A stretch of 38,523 nt of DNA from positions 1 to 38,523 of the forward strand of contig CAZLGW010000045.1 of assembly GCA_964559125.1 (NCBI GenBank), written 5' to 3'. The position numbers were made by a program, and so were the translations under genes. This stretch comes from Ravibacter sp964559125. GTDB taxonomy: Bacteria > Bacteroidota > Bacteroidia > Cytophagales > Spirosomataceae. Position 1 is the first letter of the stretch; every line of letters begins with the position of its first letter. Below are positions 1 to 8,084 of this stretch, piece by piece. The notes under the pieces were generated by a model. That model was given only the letters and a program-made list of their open reading frames with translations. It was not told the origin of the DNA and did no database searches.

Positions 1-327
1 TTAATCGTTTATTAAATCTGCCTATTTCTGCCTCCAACCAAAGGTAGCAACGTCAGTGGACGTTGGCGTGGAGCTATCTTAGCAAGTCTTTGCGACAAAG
101 AAAAAAGGTTTAATGAGCTCAAGCGGGATTTAGGCAGTATCACGCCACGGACTTTAACCAAAGAGTTGAAATATCTGGAAATGAATAAACTTGTCGATCG
201 TAAAGCCGGGGAACCAGGCGCAGCGGCAGTTGTTTATAGTCTTACCAGACACGGTCAGTCGTTAAATCCTTTGATTGGTCAGATTGTTGCCTGGGGGCAG
301 AAACACAGGAAGATTGTTTTGAGCTAG
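1..327 (+). pseudogene. HxlR-family winged-helix regulator, broken 5' end
   Basis: From about position 43 the frame reads a typical HxlR winged helix: the SGRWRGAIL start of the domain, then TPRTLTKELKYLE (the recognition-helix region), then a wing with a Tyr-x-Leu-Thr motif and a C-terminal WGQKHRK. In this frame a TAA at 13-15 lies just upstream and no ATG is present, so the N-terminus is missing. A second frame over about 20-50 reads YFCLQPKVAT, which places a Cys 11 residues before the Trp-2 glycine, the spacing expected of the HxlR N-terminal Cys. This suggests a one-base frameshift near 47-52. That second frame also has a stop at 2-4 and no ATG. HxlR proteins are DNA-binding regulators, often of redox or aldehyde stress genes. 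I infer a decayed gene; a sequencing error or a start outside the window cannot be excluded. Confidence 0.6.
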
Positions 328-383
328 TTTTAGAGGAGTAGTGATATAGCATGAAAACCCGTGATTTCCGGTTCAGGAACTGC

Positions 384-414
384 TTTATTTAGCAACAGAA
401 AATCGTTAACTTTG
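384..414 (+). promoter_or_regulatory. Candidate Bacteroidetes promoter for the toxin-antitoxin pair
   Basis: A TAACTTTG at 407-414 matches the Bacteroidetes -7 consensus TAnnTTTG. It sits exactly 19 bases downstream of TTTA (384-387), a three-of-four match to the -33 TTTG box. Transcription would start near 421, about 15 bases before the antitoxin ATG at 436. This is a pattern match only. Confidence 0.4.
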
Positions 415-435
415 ACGTGGTGAAAATAAAAGCTT

Positions 436-633
436 ATGGAAACGTTAGTCATTCGTTCTGATAATCGCGAAAAGCTGGAGGCGATCAAGGTAATTGCAAA
501 AGCTTTAAAAGTCCCTTTCAAAATAGAGAAAGAGTCTTATGACTCAGAGTTTGTTGCTAAAATCAGAGAGAGCAGGAAACAGTTCGAAGAGGGAAAATAC
601 AAAGAGATCGAAATTGATGATCTCTGGAAATGA
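436..633 (+). CDS. Antitoxin of a YoeB-type toxin-antitoxin module
   Basis: A 65-residue acidic/basic mixed protein beginning METLVIRSDN. It resembles the short Bacteroidota antitoxins (DUF2683/RelB-like) that accompany YoeB/Txe toxins: an N-terminal beta strand plus a helix rich in Lys and Glu (DNA-binding/dimerization part), then an extended C-terminus ending in EIDDLWK that would wrap the toxin. The stop codon overlaps the ATG of the next gene (ATGA), indicating translational coupling. By analogy with the family it would neutralize the toxin and repress its own promoter. The identification rests mostly on the toxin partner, since antitoxins of this size diverge rapidly. Confidence 0.75.
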   Translation: METLVIRSDNREKLEAIKVIAKALKVPFKIEKESYDSEFVAKIRESRKQFEEGKYKEIEIDDLWK

Positions 634-893
634 ACCGGAGACTTATTTATTCTGAGAAGGCCCAGGAAGATATAGCCTATTGGAAGAAGACAGGAAATAT
701 AAAAATACAAAAGAAGATACGGGAAATTCTTCTTTCCATTCAGGAAAGCCCGTTTCAGGGAATTGGTAAGCCGGAAGCTTTAAAATACGAACTCTCAGGG
801 TCGTGGTCCAGGCGAATCAACAGAGAACACAGGATTATATATCAGGTGGAGGGAGATTTGATTAAAATCGAATCACTAAGAGGGCATTATTAA
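630..893 (+). CDS. yoeB: Txe/YoeB family mRNA-interferase toxin
   Basis: An 87-residue protein with the full YoeB/Txe layout. YSEKAQEDIAYW is the N-terminal helix, PFQGIGKPEALK the central signature, and SGSWSRRINREHRIIY carries the basic and Glu/His/Arg active-site residues. It ends with RGHY, where the family's terminal His-Tyr is catalytic. YoeB toxins bind the ribosomal A site and cleave translated mRNA. Length is normal (E. coli YoeB is 84 residues) and no key residue is missing, so the toxin is probably active. Its ATG overlaps the antitoxin stop by four bases, the standard operon arrangement. Located just outside the leucine operon. Confidence 0.92.
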   Translation: MNRRLIYSEKAQEDIAYWKKTGNIKIQKKIREILLSIQESPFQGIGKPEALKYELSGSWSRRINREHRIIYQVEGDLIKIESLRGHY

Positions 894-1102
894 CAATAGA
901 CTATACCGGAAATGCCATTTCCCGCTCAAACTGCTGCTTAGAACTAAAATCGCTATTTTTTGGTCGTTTACCGTTATGCATGTTTACCCAATTATGAGGT
1001 AATTTGTATACTCATTTTTCCCCCATGCATACGGGGCACTGTGAGCGGTTTCGTTAAAAAGAATTGTTAACTAATTACCAGCCGAATTTAATACTGCAGA
1101 AT

Positions 1103-2506
1103 ATGAGCAATCAGCCAAGTACGTTGTTCGACAAGGTGTGGGATGCGCACGTTGTACGGAAAATCGAAGACGGGCCGGACGTGTTTTTTATCGACCGGCA
1201 CTTTATCCACGAGGTGACCAGCCCGGTAGCATTCCTTGGGCTTGAAAGTCGCAAGATCGGCGTTATGTATCCTGAGCGCACTTTTGCGACGGCCGATCAT
1301 AACACTCCTACGATCAATCAGCACCTGCCGGTACAAGATCCCCTTTCTGCTAACCAACTGAAAGCGCTTGAAGAAAATTCCGCAAAATATGGGATTTCGC
1401 ACTGGGGACTGGGGAATGCACGCAATGGGATAGTCCATGTCGTAGGACCCGAAAACGGGATCACGCTTCCGGGGATGACCATTGTTTGCGGAGATTCGCA
1501 TACTTCTACTCACGGGGCATTCGGGGCTATAGCGTTCGGAATAGGTACATCGGAAGTGGAAATGGTGCTTTCTTCCCAGTGTATCATGCAGCCCAAGCCT
1601 AAGAAAATGAGGGTAAACGTAAACGGGACCCTGGGTAAAGGAGTGACCCCGAAAGATGTTACGCTTTATATTATTTCCAGGCTTACTACCGCCGGCGCTA
1701 CCGGTTACTTTGTGGAATATGCCGGCGACGTGTTCCGGAATATGAGCATGGAAGGCCGTATGACGGTCTGTAATATGAGTATCGAGATGGGAGCCCGCGG
1801 AGGAATGATAGCTCCTGACCAGACCACCTTCGATTATATACAGGGACGAGACCAAGCTCCGAAAGGAGAGAAGTGGGACAAAGCGCTTGCCTATTGGAAG
1901 ACGCTCAAAACAGACGAAGGAGCGGTTTTTGACAAGGAATATAACTTCGATGCAGCCGACATCGAGCCTATGATCACCTACGGAACCAACCCGGGTATGG
2001 GACAGGGCATATCGAAGGCAATCCCTACTTCCAAACAGGTTGAAGGAGGTAAGGCATCTTTTGAGAAATCGCTCAATTACATGGGATTCCATGAAAATGA
2101 ATCCATGCTGGGCAAAAAGATCGATTATGTATTCATAGGAAGCTGTACCAATGGTCGGATCGAGGACTTCCGTGCGTTTGCATCTATCGTAAAGGGGCGT
2201 AAAAAAGCAGATCATGTGACCGCATGGATTGTTCCGGGCTCGCATATCGTAGAATCCCAGATCAGGGAAGAGGGTATCCTCGATATTCTTACGGAGGCGG
2301 GATTTGAGCTGCGTCAGCCGGGGTGTTCGGCCTGTCTGGCTATGAACGACGACAAAATTCCTGCCGGGAAATATGCTGTCAGCACTTCCAACCGCAACTT
2401 TGAAGGAAGGCAGGGCCCCGGCGCCAGGACATTGCTTGCCAGTCCGCTGGTAGCTGCCGCTGCCGCTGTAACAGGAGTGGTTACAGATCCGAGAGAGTTG
2501 TTATAA
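1103..2506 (+). CDS. leuC: 3-isopropylmalate dehydratase large subunit
   Basis: LeuC forms the [4Fe-4S] isomerase with LeuD that converts 2-isopropylmalate to 3-isopropylmalate in leucine synthesis. The protein has the aconitase-family signatures CGDSHTSTHGAFG and GSCTNGR. The three cluster Cys are at about residues 348, 408 and 411, the canonical 60+3 spacing. I chose ATG at 1103 (MSNQPSTLFDKVWDAHVV), which gives the family-typical 467 residues. An in-frame TTG at 1064 would add 13 residues with no homology. It is the first gene of the leu operon. The spacing to leuD is abnormally long because a GxxExxY gene lies between them. About 200 bases upstream (894-1102) hold no gene; a CCCC/GGGG short hairpin near 1019-1036 is visible but weak as an attenuator. 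Confidence 0.97.
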   Translation: MSNQPSTLFDKVWDAHVVRKIEDGPDVFFIDRHFIHEVTSPVAFLGLESRKIGVMYPERTFATADHNTPTINQHLPVQDPLSANQLKALEENSAKYGISHWGLGNARNGIVHVVGPENGITLPGMTIVCGDSHTSTHGAFGAIAFGIGTSEVEMVLSSQCIMQPKPKKMRVNVNGTLGKGVTPKDVTLYIISRLTTAGATGYFVEYAGDVFRNMSMEGRMTVCNMSIEMGARGGMIAPDQTTFDYIQGRDQAPKGEKWDKALAYWKTLKTDEGAVFDKEYNFDAADIEPMITYGTNPGMGQGISKAIPTSKQVEGGKASFEKSLNYMGFHENESMLGKKIDYVFIGSCTNGRIEDFRAFASIVKGRKKADHVTAWIVPGSHIVESQIREEGILDILTEAGFELRQPGCSACLAMNDDKIPAGKYAVSTSNRNFEGRQGPGARTLLASPLVAAAAAVTGVVTDPRELL

Positions 2507-2560
2507 GGTTACACAGAGGTTCACAGAGTTATTAAAGGAGGACCACAGAGGTTTTTACGG
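2507..2560. repeat. CACAGAG-type dispersed repeat, left flank of GxxExxY gene
   Basis: Directly after leuC the sequence has three ACAGAGG/CACAGAG units (2511-2519, 2521-2528, 2544-2551). The opposite-strand form CTCTGTGG/CTCTGTG follows the next gene (2970-3007), so the GxxExxY gene is bracketed by an imperfect inverted repeat. The same words recur at 17655-17710, 24028-24093 and 24684-24704. Confidence 0.6.
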
Positions 2561-2594
2561 ATCGGAAAGTTATTATAATGCTATACGGAAGTTT

Positions 2595-2966
2595 ATGGAG
2601 ATTAATGAAATTACCTGGGAAATAATCGGGTGTTGTATTGAAATCCATCGGGAATTAGGACCTGGCCTACTCGAATCAGCTTATGAAGAATGTCTTGAAT
2701 ATGAGCTGTTGAGGGCAGGATTGACTTTTGAAAGGCAGCAAGTTGTTCCGGTTCGTTATAAAGAGATCTATTTGGAATGTGGTTATCGAATGGATTTTGT
2801 AGTAGAAGAATTAGTGGTTGTTGAGTTGAAGAGTGTTGAAGTCCTTAGCCGGCTTCACGAAGCCCAGATTCTGACTTATATGAAATTTGCAGAGAAACCG
2901 GCCGGATTACTAATAAACTTTAATACCCTGGTATTAAAAGATGGTATCAAAAGATTTCTCCGGTAA
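2595..2966 (+). CDS. GxxExxY family protein (predicted PD-(D/E)XK-like fold)
   Basis: A 123-residue protein with the defining G-P-G-L-L-E-S-A-Y motif (residues 23-31) that names the GxxExxY family. Further conserved parts are YRMDFVVEELVVVELKSVE, a D...ExK arrangement like PD-(D/E)XK nucleases, and LLINFN near the end. The biological role of this family is not established; a nuclease-like activity is inferred from the fold only. It sits between leuC and leuD in the same direction, so it is likely co-transcribed, yet it has no metabolic link to them. CACAGAG/CTCTGTG repeats lie on both sides, which suggests the gene and repeats arrived as a unit. Full length for the family and no visible defect. 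Confidence 0.85.
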   Translation: MEINEITWEIIGCCIEIHRELGPGLLESAYEECLEYELLRAGLTFERQQVVPVRYKEIYLECGYRMDFVVEELVVVELKSVEVLSRLHEAQILTYMKFAEKPAGLLINFNTLVLKDGIKRFLR

Positions 2967-3010
2967 CGCCTCTGTGGTTCTCATAAACTCTCCGTGGCTC
3001 TCTGTGTCCG
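2967..3010. repeat. CTCTGTG-type dispersed repeat, right flank of GxxExxY gene
   Basis: Three units, CTCTGTGG, CTCCGTGG and CTCTGTGT, follow the GxxExxY stop codon. They are the reverse complement of the units before the gene. The repeat fills the start of the spacer before leuD. Confidence 0.6.
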
Positions 3011-3044
3011 CCCTATCAAATTAAATTATATAATAATCAAAGAA

Positions 3045-3641
3045 ATGGCTTACGATAAATTCACAATATTAAAAAGCACTGCGGTGCCTCTGCCTATCGA
3101 GAATGTCGATACGGATCAGATCATTCCTGCGCGTTTCCTGAAAGCTACCAAACGGGAGGGCTTCGGTGACAACCTTTTCAGGGACTGGCGTTTCAATTCA
3201 GATGATACTCCCAAGGAGGATTTCGTCCTCAACAACCCGATCTATTCAGGGGAAATCCTGGTAGGAGGCCATAACTTCGGGAGCGGTTCCAGTCGTGAGC
3301 ACGCTGCATGGGCTATTTACGACTACGGGTTCCGCTGTGTGGTTTCCAGCTTTTTTGCAGATATTTTCAAAGGCAATTCGCTCAACGTCGGCATCCTGCC
3401 CGTGCAGGTAAGCCCGGAGTTCCTGGATAAGATTTTTCTCGCCATAGAAGCCGATCCTAAAACTGAGCTTGAAGTCAACCTGCCTGAGCAGAAGATCACT
3501 ATCCTGAGCACCGGCGAAAGCGAGCCTTTCGATATCAACGGCTACAAAAAACACAACCTGATGAATGGTTTCGATGATATCGATTATCTTCAGGCAATGA
3601 AGGATGAAATAAGGGAATTTGAGGCGGCAAGGATATATTAG
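3045..3641 (+). CDS. leuD: 3-isopropylmalate dehydratase small subunit
   Basis: LeuD is the swivel-domain partner of LeuC. Visible signatures are ENVDTDQIIPARFLK near the N-terminus and GHNFGSGSSREHAAWA, the substrate-binding loop of the aconitase swivel domain. It ends EFEAARIY. The ATG at 3045 (MAYDKFTIL) gives 198 residues, normal for the bacterial small subunit. An upstream in-frame start at 2994 would translate the intergenic repeat and is rejected. Second enzyme gene of the leu operon, followed after 50 bases by the leuA-type synthase gene. Confidence 0.97.
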   Translation: MAYDKFTILKSTAVPLPIENVDTDQIIPARFLKATKREGFGDNLFRDWRFNSDDTPKEDFVLNNPIYSGEILVGGHNFGSGSSREHAAWAIYDYGFRCVVSSFFADIFKGNSLNVGILPVQVSPEFLDKIFLAIEADPKTELEVNLPEQKITILSTGESEPFDINGYKKHNLMNGFDDIDYLQAMKDEIREFEAARIY

Positions 3642-3650
3642 AGGCTGTAA

Positions 3651-3672
3651 GCTACAGGCTTTAGCCTATAGC
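3651..3672. repeat. GCTATAGGCT-type hairpin between leuD and the leuA-type gene
   Basis: GCTACAGGCT (3651-3660) pairs with AGCCTATAGC (3663-3672) with one mismatch and a TT loop. Further AGGCT/AGCCT half-units lie on either side. It is a short palindromic intergenic repeat within an operon rather than a terminator, since no T-run follows. Confidence 0.5.
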
Positions 3673-3691
3673 CTATTGCCTGAAGATAGAC

Positions 3692-5242
3692 ATGAATGAC
3701 CGCTATATAGAAATAATGGATACGACACTCCGCGATGGTGAGCAGACCAGCGGAGTGTCGTTTTCTGCATCTGAAAAGCTGACCATTGCGCAGCTTTTAT
3801 TGCAGGAAGTAAAAGTAGACCGCATTGAAGTTGCCTCCGCCCGTGTTTCCGAAGGTGAATTCCAGGCGGTCAGGAAGATTACGGACTGGGCCCGGGCCAA
3901 TGGTCTGCTGGATAAGATCGAGGTTCTTACCTTTGTTGACGGTAAAGCATCTATCGACTGGATGCTGGAAGCGGGTGCTAAGGTGATGAACCTGCTCACC
4001 AAGGGTTCGCTCAACCACCTTACATACCAGCTCAGGAAGACGCCGGAAGAACATTTCGAAGATATACGCCAGGTGATCGAGCTGGCGGAGGCATCGGATA
4101 TTACCTGCAACGTATACCTGGAAGACTGGAGCAACGGGATGCGGAATTCTCCCGAATACGTATTTCAATCGCTGGATTTTCTCACCACTTTGCCGGTCAG
4201 AAGGATACTCCTGCCCGATACGCTGGGGATACTCACTCCTTTGGAGTCGTATTCTTTTGTCAAATCCATAACAGACCGTTACCCGGAGCACCATTTCGAG
4301 TTTCACGCGCATAACGACTATGACCTGAGCGTAGCCAATGTAATGGAGGCGCTCAGGGCGGGCGTAAAGGGGCTGCACCTGACGGTCAACGGGATGGGGG
4401 AGAGAACAGGGAATGCACCCCTGGCCAGCACAATTGCCGTAATGAGGGATTTTCTGCCCCAGTTCAGAACCTCGGTCAACGAAAGATCACTTTACTCGGT
4501 CAGCAAGCTGGTGGAAACTTTTTCTGGCGTAAGGGTTCCTTCCAATAAACCCATAGTAGGAGAGCACGTCTTTACCCAAACTGCCGGGATACACGCCGAC
4601 GGGGATAAAAAGAATAACCTGTATTTCAGCCGGCTGATGCCCGAGCGTTTCGGACGGCAGCGCCTGTATGCGCTGGGCAAGACTTCCGGTAAGGCTAATA
4701 TCGAAAACAACCTCCGTGAACTGGGGATTACGCTCTCAGAACCGGATCTGAAAAAGGTTACGCAGAGGATCATTGAGCTGGGAGACCGTAAGGAGGCGGT
4801 TACCCCTGAAGACTTGCCTTATATCATTTCGGATATCCTCGACAGCAATACGATCGAGGAGAACGTGTCGATCGTCAATTATGTGCTGACGCATTCCAAA
4901 AATCTCAAGCCGTCTGCCACTTTGCAGATCAGGTTCGGGGAGGAAGTTTTCGAGGAGAATGCGCAGGGCGACGGCCAGTATGACGCATTTATGAATGCGT
5001 TGAAAAAGATATACGTCAAAAAGGGCCTTATCCTGCCTATGCTGACAGACTACGCGGTCAGGATCCCGCCGGGGGGAAAGACAGATGCGCTTTGTGAAAC
5101 CATCATTACCTGGGAAATAAACGGGAAGGATGTGAAAACAAGGGGGCTGGATTCGGACCAGACGGTATCGGCCATTATGGCCACGCAGAAAATGCTGAAT
5201 CTGATCAGTATCAGAGAGGATTCAAAATTGAAATCTATATAA
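3692..5242 (+). CDS. 2-isopropylmalate synthase / citramalate synthase family enzyme
   Basis: A 516-residue acyl-CoA-condensing enzyme of the LeuA/CimA/homocitrate synthase family. The HMGL-like TIM barrel starts with DTTLRDGEQT (residues 10-19) and has the metal-binding HAHND (205-209) and the NGMGERTGNAPLAS loop (about 233-246). The C-terminal third (about 380-510) is a LeuA_dimer allosteric domain, so feedback control by a branched-chain product is expected. It lies between leuD and leuB, the usual place for this paralogue in Bacteroidota leu operons. From sequence I cannot decide between 2-isopropylmalate synthase (acetyl-CoA plus 2-ketoisovalerate) and citramalate synthase (acetyl-CoA plus pyruvate, for isoleucine). 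No second leuA is in the window. Confidence 0.88.
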   Translation: MNDRYIEIMDTTLRDGEQTSGVSFSASEKLTIAQLLLQEVKVDRIEVASARVSEGEFQAVRKITDWARANGLLDKIEVLTFVDGKASIDWMLEAGAKVMNLLTKGSLNHLTYQLRKTPEEHFEDIRQVIELAEASDITCNVYLEDWSNGMRNSPEYVFQSLDFLTTLPVRRILLPDTLGILTPLESYSFVKSITDRYPEHHFEFHAHNDYDLSVANVMEALRAGVKGLHLTVNGMGERTGNAPLASTIAVMRDFLPQFRTSVNERSLYSVSKLVETFSGVRVPSNKPIVGEHVFTQTAGIHADGDKKNNLYFSRLMPERFGRQRLYALGKTSGKANIENNLRELGITLSEPDLKKVTQRIIELGDRKEAVTPEDLPYIISDILDSNTIEENVSIVNYVLTHSKNLKPSATLQIRFGEEVFEENAQGDGQYDAFMNALKKIYVKKGLILPMLTDYAVRIPPGGKTDALCETIITWEINGKDVKTRGLDSDQTVSAIMATQKMLNLISIREDSKLKSI

Positions 5243-5272
5243 TTCGTTTGAGTGTAATCATATATCTAGTTA

Positions 5273-6343
5273 ATGAAAAAACATATCTTAATTGTACCTG
5301 GTGACGGCATCGGGCAGGAAGTAACAGCAGTCGGTAAGAAGGTGCTGGAAAAAATAGCAGCAAAGTTTGAGCATGAATTTACTTACGACGAAGCCCTGAT
5401 CGGCCATGCGGCTATTGAAGCAACAGGTAACCCGCTTCCCGAAGAAACACTTCAGAAAATGAAGGCTTCTGATGCAGTGCTTTTCGGCGCTGTAGGCCAC
5501 CCCAAATATGATAACGATCCTACTGCTAAGGTGCGTCCGGAACAAGGGCTGCTTAAAATGCGCAAGGAGCTGGGGCTATATGCCAACCTGAGGCCTATTA
5601 AATTATTCGATGAACTCCTGGGCGCGTCGTCGATCAAACCTGAAATATTGAAAGGTTCCGATATCCTGTTCTTTCGTGAGCTTACCGGCGATATCTATTT
5701 CGGAGAGAAAGGCAGGAAGAATGATGGCGATACAGCCTACGATCTGGCGGAATACAGCCGTTTTGAGGTGGAAAGAATTGCACGGAAAGCGTTTGAAGCA
5801 GCCCGTACGCGTCGTAAAAAGCTGTGCTCGGTCGATAAGGCCAATGTGCTTGAAACCAGTCGTCTATGGCGGGAGGTCGTACAGAAAATTGCCCCCGAGT
5901 ATCCTGATGTAGAGATAGAGCACCAGTTTGTCGACGCTGCTGCTATGATGCTGATCAAGGATCCGCGCCGTTTTGATGTGGTCGTGACAGCTAACCTCTT
6001 TGGTGATATCCTGACAGATGAAGCCAGCCAGATTGCCGGTTCTATGGGGATGCTGGCCTCAGCTTCTGTAGGCGACAGCACGGGCGTATACGAACCCATC
6101 CACGGATCGGCTCACGATATTACGGGTAAAGGGGTTGCTAATCCATTAGCGTCGGTCCTGTCGGCAGCCCTGCTGCTTGACATTTCTTTCGGTCTGAAAG
6201 AGGAATCGCAGACTATCATCGATGCTGTCGACAGCCTCCTCAAGGACGGTTTCCGTACCAGGGACATCGCTGATGAGTCGACACCTGCTGATAAGATCCT
6301 CAATACCGAGGCTGCCGGGAATGAGCTGTTGAAGAGAATATAA
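5273..6343 (+). CDS. leuB: 3-isopropylmalate dehydrogenase
   Basis: LeuB oxidizes and decarboxylates 3-isopropylmalate to 2-ketoisocaproate using NAD+. It begins ILIVPGDGIGQEV, the family start. It has RPEQGLLKMRKELGLYANLRP (Arg residues binding substrate) at about 88-108, DKANVLETSRLWR near the middle, and the metal-binding Asp region NLFGDILTDEASQIAGSMG, followed by the NAD-binding EPIHGSAHDITGKG. The 356 residues match the family. Last gene of the leu operon, 30 bases after the synthase gene and followed at once by a strong terminator. Confidence 0.97.
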   Translation: MKKHILIVPGDGIGQEVTAVGKKVLEKIAAKFEHEFTYDEALIGHAAIEATGNPLPEETLQKMKASDAVLFGAVGHPKYDNDPTAKVRPEQGLLKMRKELGLYANLRPIKLFDELLGASSIKPEILKGSDILFFRELTGDIYFGEKGRKNDGDTAYDLAEYSRFEVERIARKAFEAARTRRKKLCSVDKANVLETSRLWREVVQKIAPEYPDVEIEHQFVDAAAMMLIKDPRRFDVVVTANLFGDILTDEASQIAGSMGMLASASVGDSTGVYEPIHGSAHDITGKGVANPLASVLSAALLLDISFGLKEESQTIIDAVDSLLKDGFRTRDIADESTPADKILNTEAAGNELLKRI

Positions 6344-6349
6344 GTAATA

Positions 6350-6379
6350 AAAAAAACCGCCTTTTCAGGCGGTTTTTTT
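6350..6379. terminator. Bidirectional Rho-independent terminator
   Basis: ACCGCCT (6356-6362) and AGGCGGT (6367-6373) form a stem with a TTTC loop, flanked by a run of A before and a run of T after. It therefore works in both directions, ending the leu operon on the plus strand and the convergent DUF937 gene on the minus strand. Confidence 0.93.
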
Positions 6380-6394
6380 TATTCTCGGATTTAT

Positions 6395-7051
6395 CTATCG
6401 TCCGAATAGCCCGGCCAGAGAATCGAGTACGTTTCCTCTCTGACCAGTATTGTTTTGCTGGTTAAAGAACTCGCCTGCAAGATCGGCCAGTGCGCCTAAC
6501 CCGTCTCCTCCTGAAGGGGCTGCCTGCTGTCCGCCTCCCAGAACACTACCGAGCAGGCCGCCTATCAATCCGCCCGCACCACTGCTTTGTCCGCCGCCCA
6601 GGAGTCCTCCTATCAGGTCGGCCATGCCGCCGCCCGATTGGGCTTGCTGCTTCTGCTGACCGAGGTATCCCATTACTACCGGCGCCAGCACAGCCAGTAC
6701 ACTCCCTACCTGACCCGACGAAAGGCCTGTTTTCTGAGAAAGGTTCTGGGTGACAAAACCTGTGTTATTACCGAAGATATGACCGACTATTTTATTGCCG
6801 TCGTCCGTAGGTCCCCCTGACAGCAGACCGGAGAGGTTCCCCAGGATACTGCCGCTGTGCTGATCAAGAGCCCTGTCGATACTGGCGCCCTGATTTTTGT
6901 TTTTTGCATTATAATTCAATGCTGCAATCATCAGCGGAACTGCTGCCGAAACGATCCATTTGGCTTTGCTTTCTTCGATGTTAAGCATTCTTGCCACTGT
7001 TGAGGTCACGGTTGATCCGATACCTCCGGTAATCAGGTCTGTAATGTTCAT
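6395..7051 (-). CDS. DUF937 domain protein
   Basis: A 218-residue protein of the DUF937 (YidB-like) family. The N-terminal part is helical with an Ala-rich segment (SAAVPLMIAALNYNA, about residues 35-49) and a VGHIFGN motif (about 88-94). The conserved VLAVLAPVVMGYLGQQ follows (about 117-132). The C-terminal half is low-complexity Gly repeats of the type GGLLGGG. No signal peptide is seen. Function of the family is unknown. It stands alone, convergent with leuB and sharing its terminator. Confidence 0.88.
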   Translation of the reverse strand: MNITDLITGGIGSTVTSTVARMLNIEESKAKWIVSAAVPLMIAALNYNAKNKNQGASIDRALDQHSGSILGNLSGLLSGGPTDDGNKIVGHIFGNNTGFVTQNLSQKTGLSSGQVGSVLAVLAPVVMGYLGQQKQQAQSGGGMADLIGGLLGGGQSSGAGGLIGGLLGSVLGGGQQAAPSGGDGLGALADLAGEFFNQQNNTGQRGNVLDSLAGLFGR

Positions 7052-7120
7052 TTTTCTTTCTTTTTATTTGTTATATTAGAATACGTGTATAAGTGATAAA
7101 AGTAACTATTTTATTTTTTC

Positions 7121-7939
7121 TTACCTTTTATTTCTATCCTGCAGGACTTTGATTTGTTTCAGTATTTCATTTACTGTGGCAGAAATATGCTGTACATCTG
7201 ATGACGGTGACGGGATTTCGCTCGATTGATAGCTGTGGTATTTCCATATTTCCAGTACCTCGTCGAGCGGCACTTCATATGGTTCATATACAGGATTCAA
7301 CGATTCCAGGAGAAGGGTTCTTCCCGGCAGTTGTACCGTTACTTTCTTGAAGACAAAATCCTGTTCTCCTTTTAAAATGACAATGCACATTGCCCCCGGC
7401 CTGAGGGCAGTCCAGTCGGCAACATAGCGGCAGATGATATCAGAACCTTCCGGTAGTGGCAGCATCGAATCGCCTGTGGTAGGGAACATCCGGAAGCTGC
7501 CGTCGGAAGGTAAATTCGGCATGGAAAATCTTGGCAGACTGGCGATATAGTCCGGGTCGGAATACCCGTCGCGGTAGCCGGCTTTAGCCTTGACCGGCAC
7601 ATACTCGACGTTTTCCCGGTTGTCGGGATCCACCGTAACGGCCAGCACCCTGATATTGCTGCCCGTAATATAGACATCGTTTCCTGCCTGCAGATCTCTC
7701 AGCTTCAGTTCACCCAGTTTAGACAGGTTTATTTTTAACAAGGTATCGATGCTCAGCTTGAAGAAATCCGAAAATTTCAGGTAGTCCTCCGGCCTCGGTG
7801 CAGTGGTTTGACCTGACTCCAGCGCATTGAGCTTGCTGCGGGTCATCTCCAGTTTGTTGGCAAGCTCCTGTTGGGTCAGCTTTGCCCTTTCCCGGAGAAA
7901 TTTAAGGTTCGGAGCAAAAAAAATTTTGAGATCCTCCAT
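7121..7939 (-). CDS. XRE-family regulator with S24 (LexA-like) self-cleaving peptidase domain
   Basis: A 272-residue protein. Residues 10-65 form a Cro/C1-type helix-turn-helix (LTQQELANKLEMTRSKLNALESG). The C-terminal part is an S24 peptidase fold with nucleophile Ser158 in GDSMLPL and a general-base Lys at 198/199 in FKKV. An Ala120-Gly121 bond lies in VKAKAGY, about 38 residues before the Ser. The spacing parallels LexA (A84-G85, S119, K156), so RecA-stimulated self-cleavage is predicted. It diverges from imuA over a 145-base spacer with a palindromic operator, which makes it the likely repressor (or activator) of the mutasome and of itself. Binding and cleavage are inferred, not shown. 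Confidence 0.88.
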   Translation of the reverse strand: MEDLKIFFAPNLKFLRERAKLTQQELANKLEMTRSKLNALESGQTTAPRPEDYLKFSDFFKLSIDTLLKINLSKLGELKLRDLQAGNDVYITGSNIRVLAVTVDPDNRENVEYVPVKAKAGYRDGYSDPDYIASLPRFSMPNLPSDGSFRMFPTTGDSMLPLPEGSDIICRYVADWTALRPGAMCIVILKGEQDFVFKKVTVQLPGRTLLLESLNPVYEPYEVPLDEVLEIWKYHSYQSSEIPSPSSDVQHISATVNEILKQIKVLQDRNKR

Positions 7940-7951
7940 TTGTTTGATATT

Positions 7952-7986
7952 ATTAGTGTCAAAATTTTGACATGATTAGTGTCAAA
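7952..7986. promoter_or_regulatory. Candidate damage-response operator: 16-bp palindrome plus direct repeat
   Basis: TGTCAAAATTTTGACA at 7957-7972 is a perfect 16-bp palindrome. In addition ATTAGTGTCAAA occurs at 7952-7963 and again at 7975-7986, a direct repeat 23 bases apart, about two helical turns. All of this is in the spacer between the XRE-S24 gene and imuA, ending 17-46 bases before the regulator's start codon. It is the obvious binding site for the regulator. Confidence 0.75.
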
Positions 7987-8084
7987 TGTAATAATTTTTT
8001 GTGCCCGGTCAAAATACAATGATAAAAAGAGAGAAGCGGTGAGGGGGATGAGGTGAACCAGGTGAATGATAGGATAATGCATCA

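Noticed and set aside
1088..2245. Long minus-strand frame across leuC
   Set aside because: It is the antisense shadow of a strongly conserved leuC; composition is unlike a protein and there is no family match.
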